DNA of 64,000 nucleotides from Pseudocolwellia sp049933045 (GTDB taxonomy: Bacteria; Pseudomonadota; Gammaproteobacteria; Enterobacterales; Alteromonadaceae), in NCBI RefSeq assembly GCF_049933045.1, contig NZ_CP187926.1, positions 3,534,001 through 3,598,000 on the forward strand. The letters run 5' to 3'. Made by a program: the position numbers and the translations under genes. Positions 35,884 through 44,481 of the stretch are shown here, one piece after another; the first letter of the stretch is position 1, and every line of letters begins with the position of its first letter. The notes under the pieces were generated by a model. The model had not been told where the DNA came from. It did no database searches and saw only the letters and a program-made list of their open reading frames with translations.

Positions 35884-37491
35884 ATGTTAGATGCAAACTT
35901 AAAAGCCCAATTACAGAATTACCTACAAAATTTAACGTCTACAGTTGAATTAGCAGTGTTTTTAGATGATGGCCCAAAATCAAAAGAATTAAACGAATTA
36001 GTACAAGAAATTGCAACAATGTCACCACTTTTAAACCTAGTAGAACTAGATGGTAGCAATGAACGCGCTCCGTCAATGCTAGTAAGATCGGTTACCAACA
36101 ATACTGAAATACGTTTTGCAGGTATCCCAATGGGACATGAATTTACCTCACTGATATTAGCGTTATTACACAGTGGCGGACACCCAATTAAATTGAGTGA
36201 AGAAATTATAGAACAAGTGCGTAACTTAGAAGGCGAATATGCGTTTGAAACCTACGTATCATTAAGCTGTCAGAATTGTCCTGATGTTGTTCAGGCATTG
36301 AATATGATGTCAGCAATTAATCCACAAATCACCAATGTAATGGTAGATGGATCGGTATTCTCACAAGAAGTTTACAGCAAAGATATTTTATCTGTACCCG
36401 CAGTTTACCTAAACGGACAACCGTTTGCGCAAGGCAGAATGTCGGTTACAGAAATACTAAACAAAGTGGATGTAAATGCACATTCACGCCAAGCGGACAC
36501 AATTAACAAGAAAGAAGCTTTCGATGTATTAGTGATAGGTGGCGGTCCAGCGGGCGCATCTTCAGCAATTTACAGTGCACGTAAAGGCATAAAAACAGGT
36601 GTAGTAGCAGACCGTTTTGGCGGACAATTACAAGACACCATGGCAATTGAAAACTTTATCTCGGTTAAAGCAACTGATGGTCCAAAGCTTGTTGCCAGCT
36701 TAGAAGAACACGTTAAAGAATACGACGTAGACATTATGAATGGTCAACGCGTTAAAAAGATTATTGAAAGCGACGTACCTGGTGGATTGATCCAAGTTCA
36801 ACTTGAAAACGACGCCATTATTCAAACTCGCTCAGCCATTATTGCCACAGGAGCAAGATGGAGAGAAATGAACGTACCAGGCGAGCAAGAGTACAAAGGT
36901 AAAGGCGTAGCATACTGCCCACATTGTGATGGACCATTATTTAAAGGTAAATCAGTAGCCGTAATTGGCGGTGGTAACTCAGGTATAGAAGCCGCAATAG
37001 ATTTAGCCGGTATTGTTAGCCACGTAACGGTTTTAGAATTTGATACAAGCTTACGAGCTGATGCCGTTTTACAAGCTAAAGCCCGTTCTTTAGGCAACGT
37101 TGAAATTATTATGAATGCACAAACGACAGAAGTATTAGGTAACGGCAATCATGTAACAGGTCTTAACTACTTAGACCGCCAAACAAATGAAACTAAAAGC
37201 GTAGAGCTAGCAGGTATATTTGTTCAAATTGGTTTAGTGCCTAACTCACAGTTTTTAGAAGGTACGGTAGATTTAACACCACGTGGCGAAATTATTACCA
37301 ACAACCACGGCGAAACAAGCGTTGCCGGTGTTTATGCTGCAGGTGATGTAACTCACACACCTTTCAAGCAGATCATTATTGCAATGGGAAGTGGCGCAAC
37401 AGCAGCACTTGGCGCTTTTGATTACTTAATCAGAACACCAAATGCAGCAGAAGAAGAATTGGTAGTAGAGAAGGAAACTCAGGCTGCTTAG
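35884..37491 (+). CDS. ahpF: Alkyl hydroperoxide reductase subunit F
   Basis: 535 residues, slightly longer than the usual ~521. An N-terminal tandem thioredoxin-like domain (about 1-200) has its active CxxC in SCQNCPD, then FAD-binding (VIGGGPAGASSA) and NAD(P)H-binding (VIGGGNSGIEAA) halves as in thioredoxin reductase, with the redox-active CPHCDG between them. It passes electrons from NADH to AhpC. A perfect-stem terminator follows. Confidence 0.97.
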   Translation: MLDANLKAQLQNYLQNLTSTVELAVFLDDGPKSKELNELVQEIATMSPLLNLVELDGSNERAPSMLVRSVTNNTEIRFAGIPMGHEFTSLILALLHSGGHPIKLSEEIIEQVRNLEGEYAFETYVSLSCQNCPDVVQALNMMSAINPQITNVMVDGSVFSQEVYSKDILSVPAVYLNGQPFAQGRMSVTEILNKVDVNAHSRQADTINKKEAFDVLVIGGGPAGASSAIYSARKGIKTGVVADRFGGQLQDTMAIENFISVKATDGPKLVASLEEHVKEYDVDIMNGQRVKKIIESDVPGGLIQVQLENDAIIQTRSAIIATGARWREMNVPGEQEYKGKGVAYCPHCDGPLFKGKSVAVIGGGNSGIEAAIDLAGIVSHVTVLEFDTSLRADAVLQAKARSLGNVEIIMNAQTTEVLGNGNHVTGLNYLDRQTNETKSVELAGIFVQIGLVPNSQFLEGTVDLTPRGEIITNNHGETSVAGVYAAGDVTHTPFKQIIIAMGSGATAALGAFDYLIRTPNAAEEELVVEKETQAA

Positions 37492-37545
37492 TTATTCTAA
37501 CGAATAACCCTAAAATTTATTATTAGCTTATAAATTGCAGAGTAT

Positions 37546-37587
37546 GTCTTAACTTAAACCCCCCATTTAAGTTAAGACCAACATTTT
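37546..37587 (+). terminator. Terminator of ahpF
   Basis: A perfect 13-bp stem GTCTTAACTTAAA / TTTAAGTTAAGAC encloses a short C-rich loop and is followed by CAACATTTTTATAA. Confidence 0.85.
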
Positions 37588-37601
37588 TATAATTCCCCCC
37601 A

Positions 37602-37661
37602 GCGCTACCGTCACTGTATCTCTTTTTTTGAAGGATACTATAGTGGCGGTAGTGCTTTTTT
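37602..37661 (+). terminator. Second hairpin terminator downstream of ahpF
   Basis: GCGCTACCGTCACT pairs with AGTGGCGGTAGTGC (with G-U pairs), extended by GTATC/GATAC with a small bulge, and a T6 tract follows. Confidence 0.75.
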
Positions 37662-37917
37662 ATGGGCTCTAATAAAAAAGGCGCCGATAAAATACTGTTT
37701 TTATTAATTAGTTATTGTTAGTCCTGCCACTATTTTACCAAAGCCCACATTGCTAATTCACTTCACCCTGTCTTACTCATACTTTAAAAATATGTCACAG
37801 GAAATATATAAAGCCTGACTCGCTTTCTTTTAATTCAACTCAAAAATACTGAAAATATTTAATACTACACTACCAGTTAAAAATCTTTAATTTCAAATCC
37901 TACCTTGCAAACACAAA

Positions 37918-37932
37918 TGATAATGATTATCA
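37918..37932 (+). promoter_or_regulatory. Perfect Fur box upstream of the pseudoazurin gene
   Basis: TGATAATGATTATCA is an exact match to the 7-1-7 Fur palindrome. It lies 29 bp before the pseudoazurin start, a position where Fur would block transcription when iron is plentiful. Confidence 0.88.
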
Positions 37933-37961
37933 TTTATGTAAATTAACTAATAAAGAAAACT

Positions 37962-38393
37962 ATGAAATATTTATTCCTTATTTTGGTTACGTTTAGCTCT
38001 GTTATTCATGCTAAGCATTATGAAGTAAAACTACTCACTAGTGATGCAAGCGGAAAAATGATGTTGATGTCTCCTGGATATTTGAAAATATTTCAAGGCG
38101 ATACAGTTACCTTCATACCATCTGATCCTTCCCATAACGTAGAGTCTGTTTCTATTCCCGAGCAAGCCTCAGCCTTCGCAAGCCCAATGGGACAAACCTT
38201 CAGTTATACCTTTAGTAACAAAGGCGTTTACCTCTATAAATGTTCACCTCATTTTGCATTAGGCATGTTGGGTGTAATTCAGGTGGGTGAAGCAGAAAAT
38301 CGTTTAAAAGTAGAACAAGATTGGCAAAAGATAAGCTCTGGTGTTGTTATGAATAAAGAACGTATTAACGGTTATTTATCACAAGCAAAATAA
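37962..38393 (+). CDS. Pseudoazurin-family blue copper protein
   Basis: 143 residues with a signal peptide (about 1-17). The cupredoxin fold carries all four type 1 copper ligands: His58 (PSHNV), Cys94, His97 and Met102 (YKCSPHFALGML). Pseudoazurins are periplasmic electron carriers, often to nitrite or nitrous oxide reductases, but no denitrification gene is seen here. The perfect Fur box points to expression under iron limitation, where a copper carrier could substitute for a cytochrome. It lies 18 bp ahead of the metal exporter gene. Confidence 0.93.
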   Translation: MKYLFLILVTFSSVIHAKHYEVKLLTSDASGKMMLMSPGYLKIFQGDTVTFIPSDPSHNVESVSIPEQASAFASPMGQTFSYTFSNKGVYLYKCSPHFALGMLGVIQVGEAENRLKVEQDWQKISSGVVMNKERINGYLSQAK

Positions 38394-38411
38394 GTCAAAA
38401 AGAGTTAATCC

Positions 38412-39609
38412 ATGAACATATCAGCAAATTTATTTATGACTAAAGTTCAGTCTCTAAAATTATGGGCATTACTACCGCAATATAAACGTATGGCTTTACC
38501 CGTAATCGTCTGCTTGTTATTAATACAAGGTCATACTCGAGATATTACCCTTAACGTATTGTCTGATGCATTTTGGCAAGTGGCTGTATTTGTTGCCATG
38601 AGCTTAACCATTTACCATTTGTTCGCAGATAAAGTTCGTAACCTTTATACAAACAGCAAAAGAGAAAGTAAGCCTTATAAAGAAATAATTACCGCAAGTT
38701 TTATGGGCGTATTACCTGGTTGTGGTGGAGCAATAGTTGTTATTACACAATATGTTAGTGGTCAAATGGGGTTTGGTTCTGTTGCGGCGGCACTTACCTC
38801 AACCATGGGAGATGCAGCATTTCTACTATTAGCAGCAGAGCCATTAACAGGCACAGGTATTGTTATATTATGTTTTTTTGTTGGCATTGCTTCAGGCTTA
38901 ATTGTTAATAAAATTCATGGCCCTGATTTTTTAAGACACACAATCAAAACCAATAAAAAACAAACCGATGAGAAAAAAAAAAGCCAATACTATTCCTACA
39001 ACTTTAAAGTTTCAGGGGCTTGTGTGGCAGTGGATCATGATCCCTGGTGCCATTGTCGGACTACTCATGGCTGCGCAGGTAGATATTGTTTCACTATTTA
39101 ATGTTAACGAGTCAGTTATACGAATACTTGGAGCGGCAATAGCTTTAACGTTAATATTTTTATGGGCAGCAACCTGTGAAGTTACAAATTACGAATCAAT
39201 GGTTTCTGAAGATAAAAAGGAACGCCAAAACAAGATATTTCAAAAGGTAGCCCTTGATACTAACTTTGTAACGAGCTGGGTTGTAGTCGCATTCATTTTA
39301 TTTGAATTGCTTATGTTATATGGCAACGTACAACTTGAAAGTTTATTTCTTAAGTTTGCTACTTTTGCACCTTTAGCGGGTGTTGTTATTGGGATGATAC
39401 CTGGTTGTGGACCGCAAATTATTACCACCTCTTTATACCTTTCTGGCGCTATTCCATTATCAGCACAAATAGGTAATGCCATTAGTAATGACGGTGATGC
39501 TTTGTTTCCCGCTATCGCTCTTTCACCCAAAGTCGCTCTGATCGCAACAATGTATTCATCTATCCCTGCGGTGATCGTTGCTTATAGTTATTATTGGTTA
39601 TTTGAGTAA
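38412..39609 (+). pseudogene. 10-TM heavy-metal/manganese exporter (ArsP_2/DUF2899, MneA-like), frameshifted
   Basis: Two overlapping frames (38412-39101 and 38968-39609) together encode about 398 residues with two homologous halves, each with a PGCG motif (MGVLPGCGGAIVVI; GMIPGCGPQIITT) and a paired acidic segment (TSTMGDAAFLLL; AISNDGDALFPA). The frame breaks at a run of ten A (38973-38982); nine A would restore one ORF. Both halves look intact and uncorrupted on each side, so an assembly error, a recent mutation or transcriptional slippage could explain it. It is probably in the Fur-controlled pseudoazurin operon. The family name is moderately certain. Confidence 0.72.
38973..38982 (+). 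other. A10 homopolymer at the frame break of the metal exporter gene
   Basis: The run of ten A sits exactly where the exporter reading frame changes. Runs of this length are slippage-prone for polymerases and in sequencing. Confidence 0.8.
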
Positions 39610-39630
39610 GTGAGAGCAGGATCGCTAAAA

Positions 39631-40527
39631 TCAAATAACCTCTTTCATCGAGTTTTTAACACTACTCACAACCGCTCTAATACACTGCATTCTTGAATAG
39701 CCCGATCTCAACATGAGAGATATTTGTCGATTCGGCTTTGGGTCTTCAAAAGGAATATAATTAATCGTACTGGTGATATGGTGATTAACCGTCGCGAGTT
39801 GAGGTAATAAAGTAATGCCCATATTGCTTGAAACCATATAACGTAAGGTTTCTAAACTCGTCGCTTGAAAACGATGATCTTCTTTAGCGCCAGCCGTAAA
39901 ACAAAAACCTAGGGCTTGATCTCGTAAACAATGACCATCTTCTAAAGTTAATATTTCATAGTCTTTTAGCTCACTTAAATTCACCACTTTTTTAGATGAA
40001 AGTTGATGACCTTGCGAGGTCGCTAATACCAGTGGCTCTTCAAATAAGTCGTAGCGATCAAACTTATCCATATCTTCTAACCAAGGCAAAATGATTAAAT
40101 CTAACTTACCATCATCTAAAGACTTTAAAAGATTCTTGGTTTTATCTTCATGCAAATAGAATTTTATATTAGGTAGTTTGTCATTCAAATCTTGCATAAT
40201 ATGTGGCAACAAATATGGCGCTAACGTAGGTATTAGCCCAATATGTAAATCCCCTGAAAACGGGTCTAACAGCGCTTTAGCTGAGGCTTCAAAATTATTA
40301 GCTGCCCGTAATACATTACGTGCTTCTGCCACTAATTGCTCGCCAGCAGGTGTCAGCATAACTTTTCTGGTTTGTCTTTCTACTAAGGTTAAACCTAAGT
40401 GTTCCTCTAGCTTCATAATTTGACCGCTTAATGTCGGTTGGCTTACAAAGCAGGCTTCAGCAGCACGACCAAAATGTCGGTGTGTATCAATGGCATCTAA
40501 ATATTCTAAATCACGAATTTTGATCAT
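39631..40527 (-). CDS. oxyR: OxyR hydrogen-peroxide-sensing LysR-type regulator (paralogue 1)
   Basis: 298 residues: an N-terminal LysR helix-turn-helix (about 1-60; RAAEACFVSQPTLSGQIMKL) and a regulatory domain with the OxyR cysteine pair Cys200 and Cys209 (GHCLRDQALGFCF), which form a disulfide on oxidation. It activates ahpC and katG type promoters under peroxide. It is convergent with the exporter gene, and its upstream region carries one OxyR half-site. The second copy is at 61.2 kb. Confidence 0.92.
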   Translation of the reverse strand: MIKIRDLEYLDAIDTHRHFGRAAEACFVSQPTLSGQIMKLEEHLGLTLVERQTRKVMLTPAGEQLVAEARNVLRAANNFEASAKALLDPFSGDLHIGLIPTLAPYLLPHIMQDLNDKLPNIKFYLHEDKTKNLLKSLDDGKLDLIILPWLEDMDKFDRYDLFEEPLVLATSQGHQLSSKKVVNLSELKDYEILTLEDGHCLRDQALGFCFTAGAKEDHRFQATSLETLRYMVSSNMGITLLPQLATVNHHITSTINYIPFEDPKPNRQISLMLRSGYSRMQCIRAVVSSVKNSMKEVI

Positions 40528-40873
40528 ACGAATCTCTACAAATAATGAGCTTTATTGAAGGCTTATTAATAACTATATTAAAATCTGAGTTAATAGTTAC
40601 ACCCTATCAATAATTAAAAAACAATCTATTTTAACTATAACACATTCGTTATTTATAGTTATTGAAAGGATGAAGAACCAATTATGGCAATCGACTAAAT
40701 CATGCGGATCACGCTTCAGCATAGTGCAGCATGCCCATCACTGAACATATCTCACTTGAAAACCATAAAGATAAAACCACTTTAAACAATAAAAACAGTC
40801 AGTTAACTTATTGGTATCAGACTTGCTCTATACATAAGTAGATTAAACATTAAATACAAAGAAGTGAGAAACC
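40528..40873. other. Divergent promoter region of oxyR and the FNT channel gene
   Basis: No gene is seen in these 346 bp. One ATAG-n7-CTAT half-site (40593-40607) lies near the oxyR start and may be for OxyR autoregulation; its partner half is not evident. The rest is AT-rich. Confidence 0.45.
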
Positions 40874-41686
40874 ATGGCTTATATTGAACCGAGTGAGTTT
40901 GTAACCAAAATGGTCGACTCTGGTGAACAGAAAGTTTATATGTCGACGAAAGACACCATTATTCGTGCATTTATGGCGGGGGCTATTCTTGGCCTAGCCG
41001 CTATTTTTGCTATTACTGTAGCAACCAAAACAGGTAGCCCTATTTTAGGCGCATGTTTATTCCCTGTTGGTTTCATCATGCTTTATTTGATGAAGTTCGA
41101 TTTATTAACCGGTGTATTTACATTAGTGCCTTTAGCTTTATTAGATAAACGACCAGGTGTTACTTTTGGCGGCGTGATGCGTAACTGGGGCTTAGTATTT
41201 TTAGGTAATTTCGGTGGTGCATTAACAACCGCATTCTTTATGTCGTTTATTTTAACCTATGGTTATGGAACAGATGGTGGTGCGATTGCAGCCAAAGTAG
41301 CTCATATAGGTGAATCAAGAACCGTCGGTTATCAAGAGCACGGTATTGGCGGTTGGTTAACGATATTTATCCGTGGCATGTTATGTAACTGGATGGTGTC
41401 GATGGGTGTTGTCGGTGCGATGATTTCTACGTCGGCTGGCGCTAAAATGGCAGCGATGTGGATGCCTGTTATGTTGTTCTTCTTCATGGGTTTTGAGCAT
41501 TCAATTGTGAATATGTTTTTATTCCCTTTCTCTATGATCATGGGTGGTGACTTTACTGTTTACGATTATATTTTATGGAATGAGATCCCTACGGTTTTAG
41601 GTAACTTAGCAGGTGGTTTATTGTTAGTTGGCTTACCGTTGTACTTTACCCATGTGAGAACTTCACCTGAGCGTAAACTTTCATAA
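40874..41686 (+). CDS. Formate/nitrite transporter (FNT) family channel
   Basis: 270 residues with six membrane helices in the FNT arrangement. Typical features are present: the MKFDLLTGVFT segment before helix 3, RNWGLVFLGNFGGAL, CNWMVSMGV and GFEHSIVNMFLFP with the central pore His. FNT channels pass formate, nitrite or hydrosulfide. The immediate neighbour is a phosphatase-kinase protein with no known nitrogen enzyme in view, so I do not pick a substrate. A good terminator follows. Confidence 0.88.
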   Translation: MAYIEPSEFVTKMVDSGEQKVYMSTKDTIIRAFMAGAILGLAAIFAITVATKTGSPILGACLFPVGFIMLYLMKFDLLTGVFTLVPLALLDKRPGVTFGGVMRNWGLVFLGNFGGALTTAFFMSFILTYGYGTDGGAIAAKVAHIGESRTVGYQEHGIGGWLTIFIRGMLCNWMVSMGVVGAMISTSAGAKMAAMWMPVMLFFFMGFEHSIVNMFLFPFSMIMGGDFTVYDYILWNEIPTVLGNLAGGLLLVGLPLYFTHVRTSPERKLS

Positions 41687-41714
41687 GCTCTGTTAAAATA
41701 TTACTTTAAGAACT

Positions 41715-41745
41715 GGCTTCGTGATTAATTTCACGAAGCCTTTTT
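41715..41745 (+). terminator. Terminator after the FNT gene
   Basis: GGCTTCGTGA / TCACGAAGCC stem with a 6-nt loop, followed by TTTTTATTTT. Confidence 0.9.
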
Positions 41746-41794
41746 ATTTTAAACCTTATGAAAGAGCATAACTCTGGTAGACTTTTAATTAACT

Positions 41795-41828
41795 TGTTCC
41801 GTTTATTCACACTTGAATAAACGGAACA
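41795..41828 (+). promoter_or_regulatory. Perfect 14-bp inverted repeat upstream of the PP2C-kinase gene
   Basis: TGTTCCGTTTATTC and its exact complement GAATAAACGGAACA are separated by 6 bases and end 39 bp before the start codon. No T tract follows on the plus strand, so it is more likely an operator or leader hairpin than a terminator. Confidence 0.5.
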
Positions 41829-41867
41829 GATTAAAAGCGTTATAACCAAGTTTGATAGGAATAAATC

Positions 41868-43571
41868 ATGAGCAAATCACTCAGTGTCAGTATTGGTGGC
41901 GCCACCGATAAGGGCGTAAAAGCCATTAACCAAGATTTTTTAGGTAGCGTAACACCTAAAGAACCCTTGTTAAGTGCCAAAGGTATTGCACTGGCTATGG
42001 CTGACGGTATTAGCTCAAGTAAAGTAAGTCAAATAGCCAGTGAGACTGCTGTTGCTAGTTTTTTAGATGACTATTATTGCACCTCTGACTCTTGGTCAGT
42101 AAAAAGCTCAGTGCAAAAAGTCATCAAATCCGTTAACTCTTGGTTGTATTCTCAAACTCGAAATAGCCCTTACCGATTCGATAAAGACAAAGGTTATATT
42201 TGTACCTTTAGCGCTTTAGTTTTCAAATCAAATACGGCACATTTATTTCATTCAGGCGATACACGTATCTATCGTTTATCAGGCGATGGGCTTGAACAAC
42301 TTACCGAAGATCACCGTCGCGTCGTTTCATCTGAAGTGACTTATTTAACGCGTGCTTTAGGCATAGATCAAACCTTAGAAATAGATTATCAATCCCTCAC
42401 CATAGAACAAGGCGATACCTTTGTTTTAGCTACCGATGGTATATACGAATTCATTAAAAGTTCAGACATTACGAAAGCGATTAGCACGACAGATTCGTTA
42501 AATAGCGCAGCACAGATAATTATTGAACAAGCCCTTGCACAAGGCAGTGACGATAATCTCAGTGTTCAAATAGCGCGAGTTGATAACATACCTGAATATC
42601 AATTAGATGAAGTGCATCAACTGACTATGTTGCCTTTACCGCCAAGGCTAACTCCGCGTATGGAATTTGATGGTTACGAAATACTCCGTGAAATTTACAT
42701 CAGTAGCCGCAGCCATGTATTTTTAGCGCGCGATACCGAGACGAGCGAAACTGTGGTTATTAAAACGCCGTCAACTGAGCTACGTAACGACAGTAAATAT
42801 TTAGAACGTTTTATGTTGGAAGAGTGGATAGCCAAACGTGTTAATAATCCGAATGTAGCCAAAGCGATAGAGCCCAAACGTAAACGAAACTTTCTCTATT
42901 TAGTGACTGAATATATTGAGGGAATATCATTAAATCAATGGATGATAGACAACCCTAAGCCGAAGTTAGAGCAAGTTCGCGACATTATCGAGCAAGTAGC
43001 TAAGGGGTTACAGGCTTTTCATCGCCAAGAAATGATCCATCAAGATTTACGCCCAAACAACATCATGATTGATAGTACCAACACAGTTAAAATCATTGAT
43101 TTTGGCTCTACTTTTATTGCGGGCGTTACCGATGCAAATACTGAAGATGTTATGCGTGGCACCATTCGTTATTCGGCACCTGAGTATTTTTTAGGGCAAT
43201 TAGGAACACAACAATCAGACATTTATTCGTTAGCCGCTATCACTTACCAGATGCTGTCTGGCGGGTTTCCATATAGCCAAGCTATTGCACAAGCAAATAC
43301 CCTTTCAGCACAAGAGAAACTAGGCTACCGCAGTTTAATGACTAAAGATTCAGAACTTCCAGCCTGGTTAGACTATACTTTAAAAAGAGCGTTACATATC
43401 AACCCATTAAAACGTCACCCTGAGTTATCAGAGTTTATGCATGATCTTAGACATCCAAATAAGGTTTATTTGGCGCAAACAAAACCACCTTTAATGGAGC
43501 GAGATCCTGTTATGTTTTGGCAAGGGGTTAGCTTAGTTTTATTTGTATTGTTAATAGCTCAGCTAGTGTAA
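41868..43571 (+). CDS. Bifunctional PP2C phosphatase / Ser-Thr protein kinase, membrane-anchored
   Basis: 567 residues. The N-terminal PP2C domain (about 1-240) has its metal-binding motifs (AMADGISSS, HSGDTRIY, LATDGIYE, GSDDNLSV). The kinase domain (about 265-530) has a poor glycine loop, a lysine in VVIKTPS, catalytic HQDLRPNN (with Gln instead of Arg in HRD) and IDFGSTF. A C-terminal helix (about 545-565) anchors it. One protein can thus add and remove phosphate. It sits 181 bp after the FNT channel, and the pairing suggests it controls that transport or its metabolism. Confidence 0.9.
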   Translation: MSKSLSVSIGGATDKGVKAINQDFLGSVTPKEPLLSAKGIALAMADGISSSKVSQIASETAVASFLDDYYCTSDSWSVKSSVQKVIKSVNSWLYSQTRNSPYRFDKDKGYICTFSALVFKSNTAHLFHSGDTRIYRLSGDGLEQLTEDHRRVVSSEVTYLTRALGIDQTLEIDYQSLTIEQGDTFVLATDGIYEFIKSSDITKAISTTDSLNSAAQIIIEQALAQGSDDNLSVQIARVDNIPEYQLDEVHQLTMLPLPPRLTPRMEFDGYEILREIYISSRSHVFLARDTETSETVVIKTPSTELRNDSKYLERFMLEEWIAKRVNNPNVAKAIEPKRKRNFLYLVTEYIEGISLNQWMIDNPKPKLEQVRDIIEQVAKGLQAFHRQEMIHQDLRPNNIMIDSTNTVKIIDFGSTFIAGVTDANTEDVMRGTIRYSAPEYFLGQLGTQQSDIYSLAAITYQMLSGGFPYSQAIAQANTLSAQEKLGYRSLMTKDSELPAWLDYTLKRALHINPLKRHPELSEFMHDLRHPNKVYLAQTKPPLMERDPVMFWQGVSLVLFVLLIAQLV

Positions 43572-43812
43572 TTTGGCTTAAATATTAAATACGTGTAATG
43601 AAATTTACATATTTTTACTTTATTATAGAAAGATATACAATATCAAACAGCTGTATTGATGCTTGTTTTACCAGAAGAATTAGCAGAGATTGTTTATATA
43701 TTTAGATAAATTCAGGTTATTTAAGAATATTTATTTAAGATCAACGGTCTACTATTAGGCAGCATAAAAATATCTAAATCACGAAGCGAATAAACGAGAG
43801 AAAAGAAAAATT

Positions 43813-44325
43813 ATGATCACTAGCCAAATAGAAATACTTGAACAAGCACGTTTATATCTGAGGAGTATCACACAAGAAGAATACGTTGAAATTATCTCTC
43901 CAAACTTTATCAGCTCAGCAGGCTCACACATCCGTCATATAATCGATCATTACCAATCAGTTATTTCAGGTATTGAATCAGGCGTTATCGATTACGATTT
44001 ACGTTTACGTGGCAGTAAAGTAGAAGAGAACCCTCAATTAGCGTTGAACAAATTTGATGAAATTGAAGCTTGGATGTCAAATCTAACTCATAGCGATTTA
44101 AATCAAACCATTTCACTTTCAACTGAAGTAAGTACAAGCACTAAAGAATTACAAATTGTACAAACATCATTAGCACGCGAGCTTATTTTTGTAGGTAGTC
44201 ATGCTGTTCATCATTATGCGATGATCACACAAATTACTTTCGCACAAACCACAACAGCCAATACATCTTTTGGTATTGCACCAGCAACAGCGACTTACTT
44301 ACGTGAGAAAAACGCATCAGCTTAA
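43813..44325 (+). CDS. DinB-like four-helix-bundle protein
   Basis: 170 residues. His residues at the expected places in helices (HIRHIIDHY near residue 36; HAVHHYAMI near residue 136) match the putative metal site of the DinB superfamily, whose members are thiol-transfer or maleylpyruvate-isomerase-like enzymes. The function of this one is unknown. It lies alone, and a short hairpin terminator follows. Confidence 0.7.
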   Translation: MITSQIEILEQARLYLRSITQEEYVEIISPNFISSAGSHIRHIIDHYQSVISGIESGVIDYDLRLRGSKVEENPQLALNKFDEIEAWMSNLTHSDLNQTISLSTEVSTSTKELQIVQTSLARELIFVGSHAVHHYAMITQITFAQTTTANTSFGIAPATATYLREKNASA

Positions 44326-44379
44326 TTATTTCATTTAAAAATAGCTTAGTAAGAACAGATTAACGACAAGAACCAAGTT

Positions 44380-44405
44380 AACCCAAATTAAGATATGGGT
44401 TTTTT
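44380..44405 (+). terminator. Short terminator after the DinB-like gene
   Basis: AACCCA / TGGGTT stem followed by T6. Confidence 0.55.
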
Positions 44406-44410
44406 AAGTT

Positions 44411-44457
44411 ATTGATTAGTCTATTTAGATTGTATTTATACAAATAAACTAATCAAT
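44411..44457 (-). terminator. Inverted repeat downstream of the OlsF-like gene
   Basis: ATTGATTAGT / ACTAATCAAT, 10-bp stem with a 27-nt loop, lies 25 bp past the minus-strand stop. There is no T tract, so termination is only possible. Confidence 0.35.
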
Positions 44458-44481
44458 GACGGGCCTTCCTTGTTCAATAAG

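Larger units (their letters stand above)
37492..37961. other. Intergenic region with two terminators and a Fur box
   Basis: No gene is seen in these 470 bp. The region contains two consecutive hairpins after ahpF and, just before the pseudoazurin start, a perfect Fur palindrome; each is listed separately. Confidence 0.75.

Noticed and set aside
40593..40607. Complete OxyR site upstream of oxyR paralogue 1
   Set aside because: Only one half (ATAG-n7-CTAT) is present; the second half is not evident at the right spacing.
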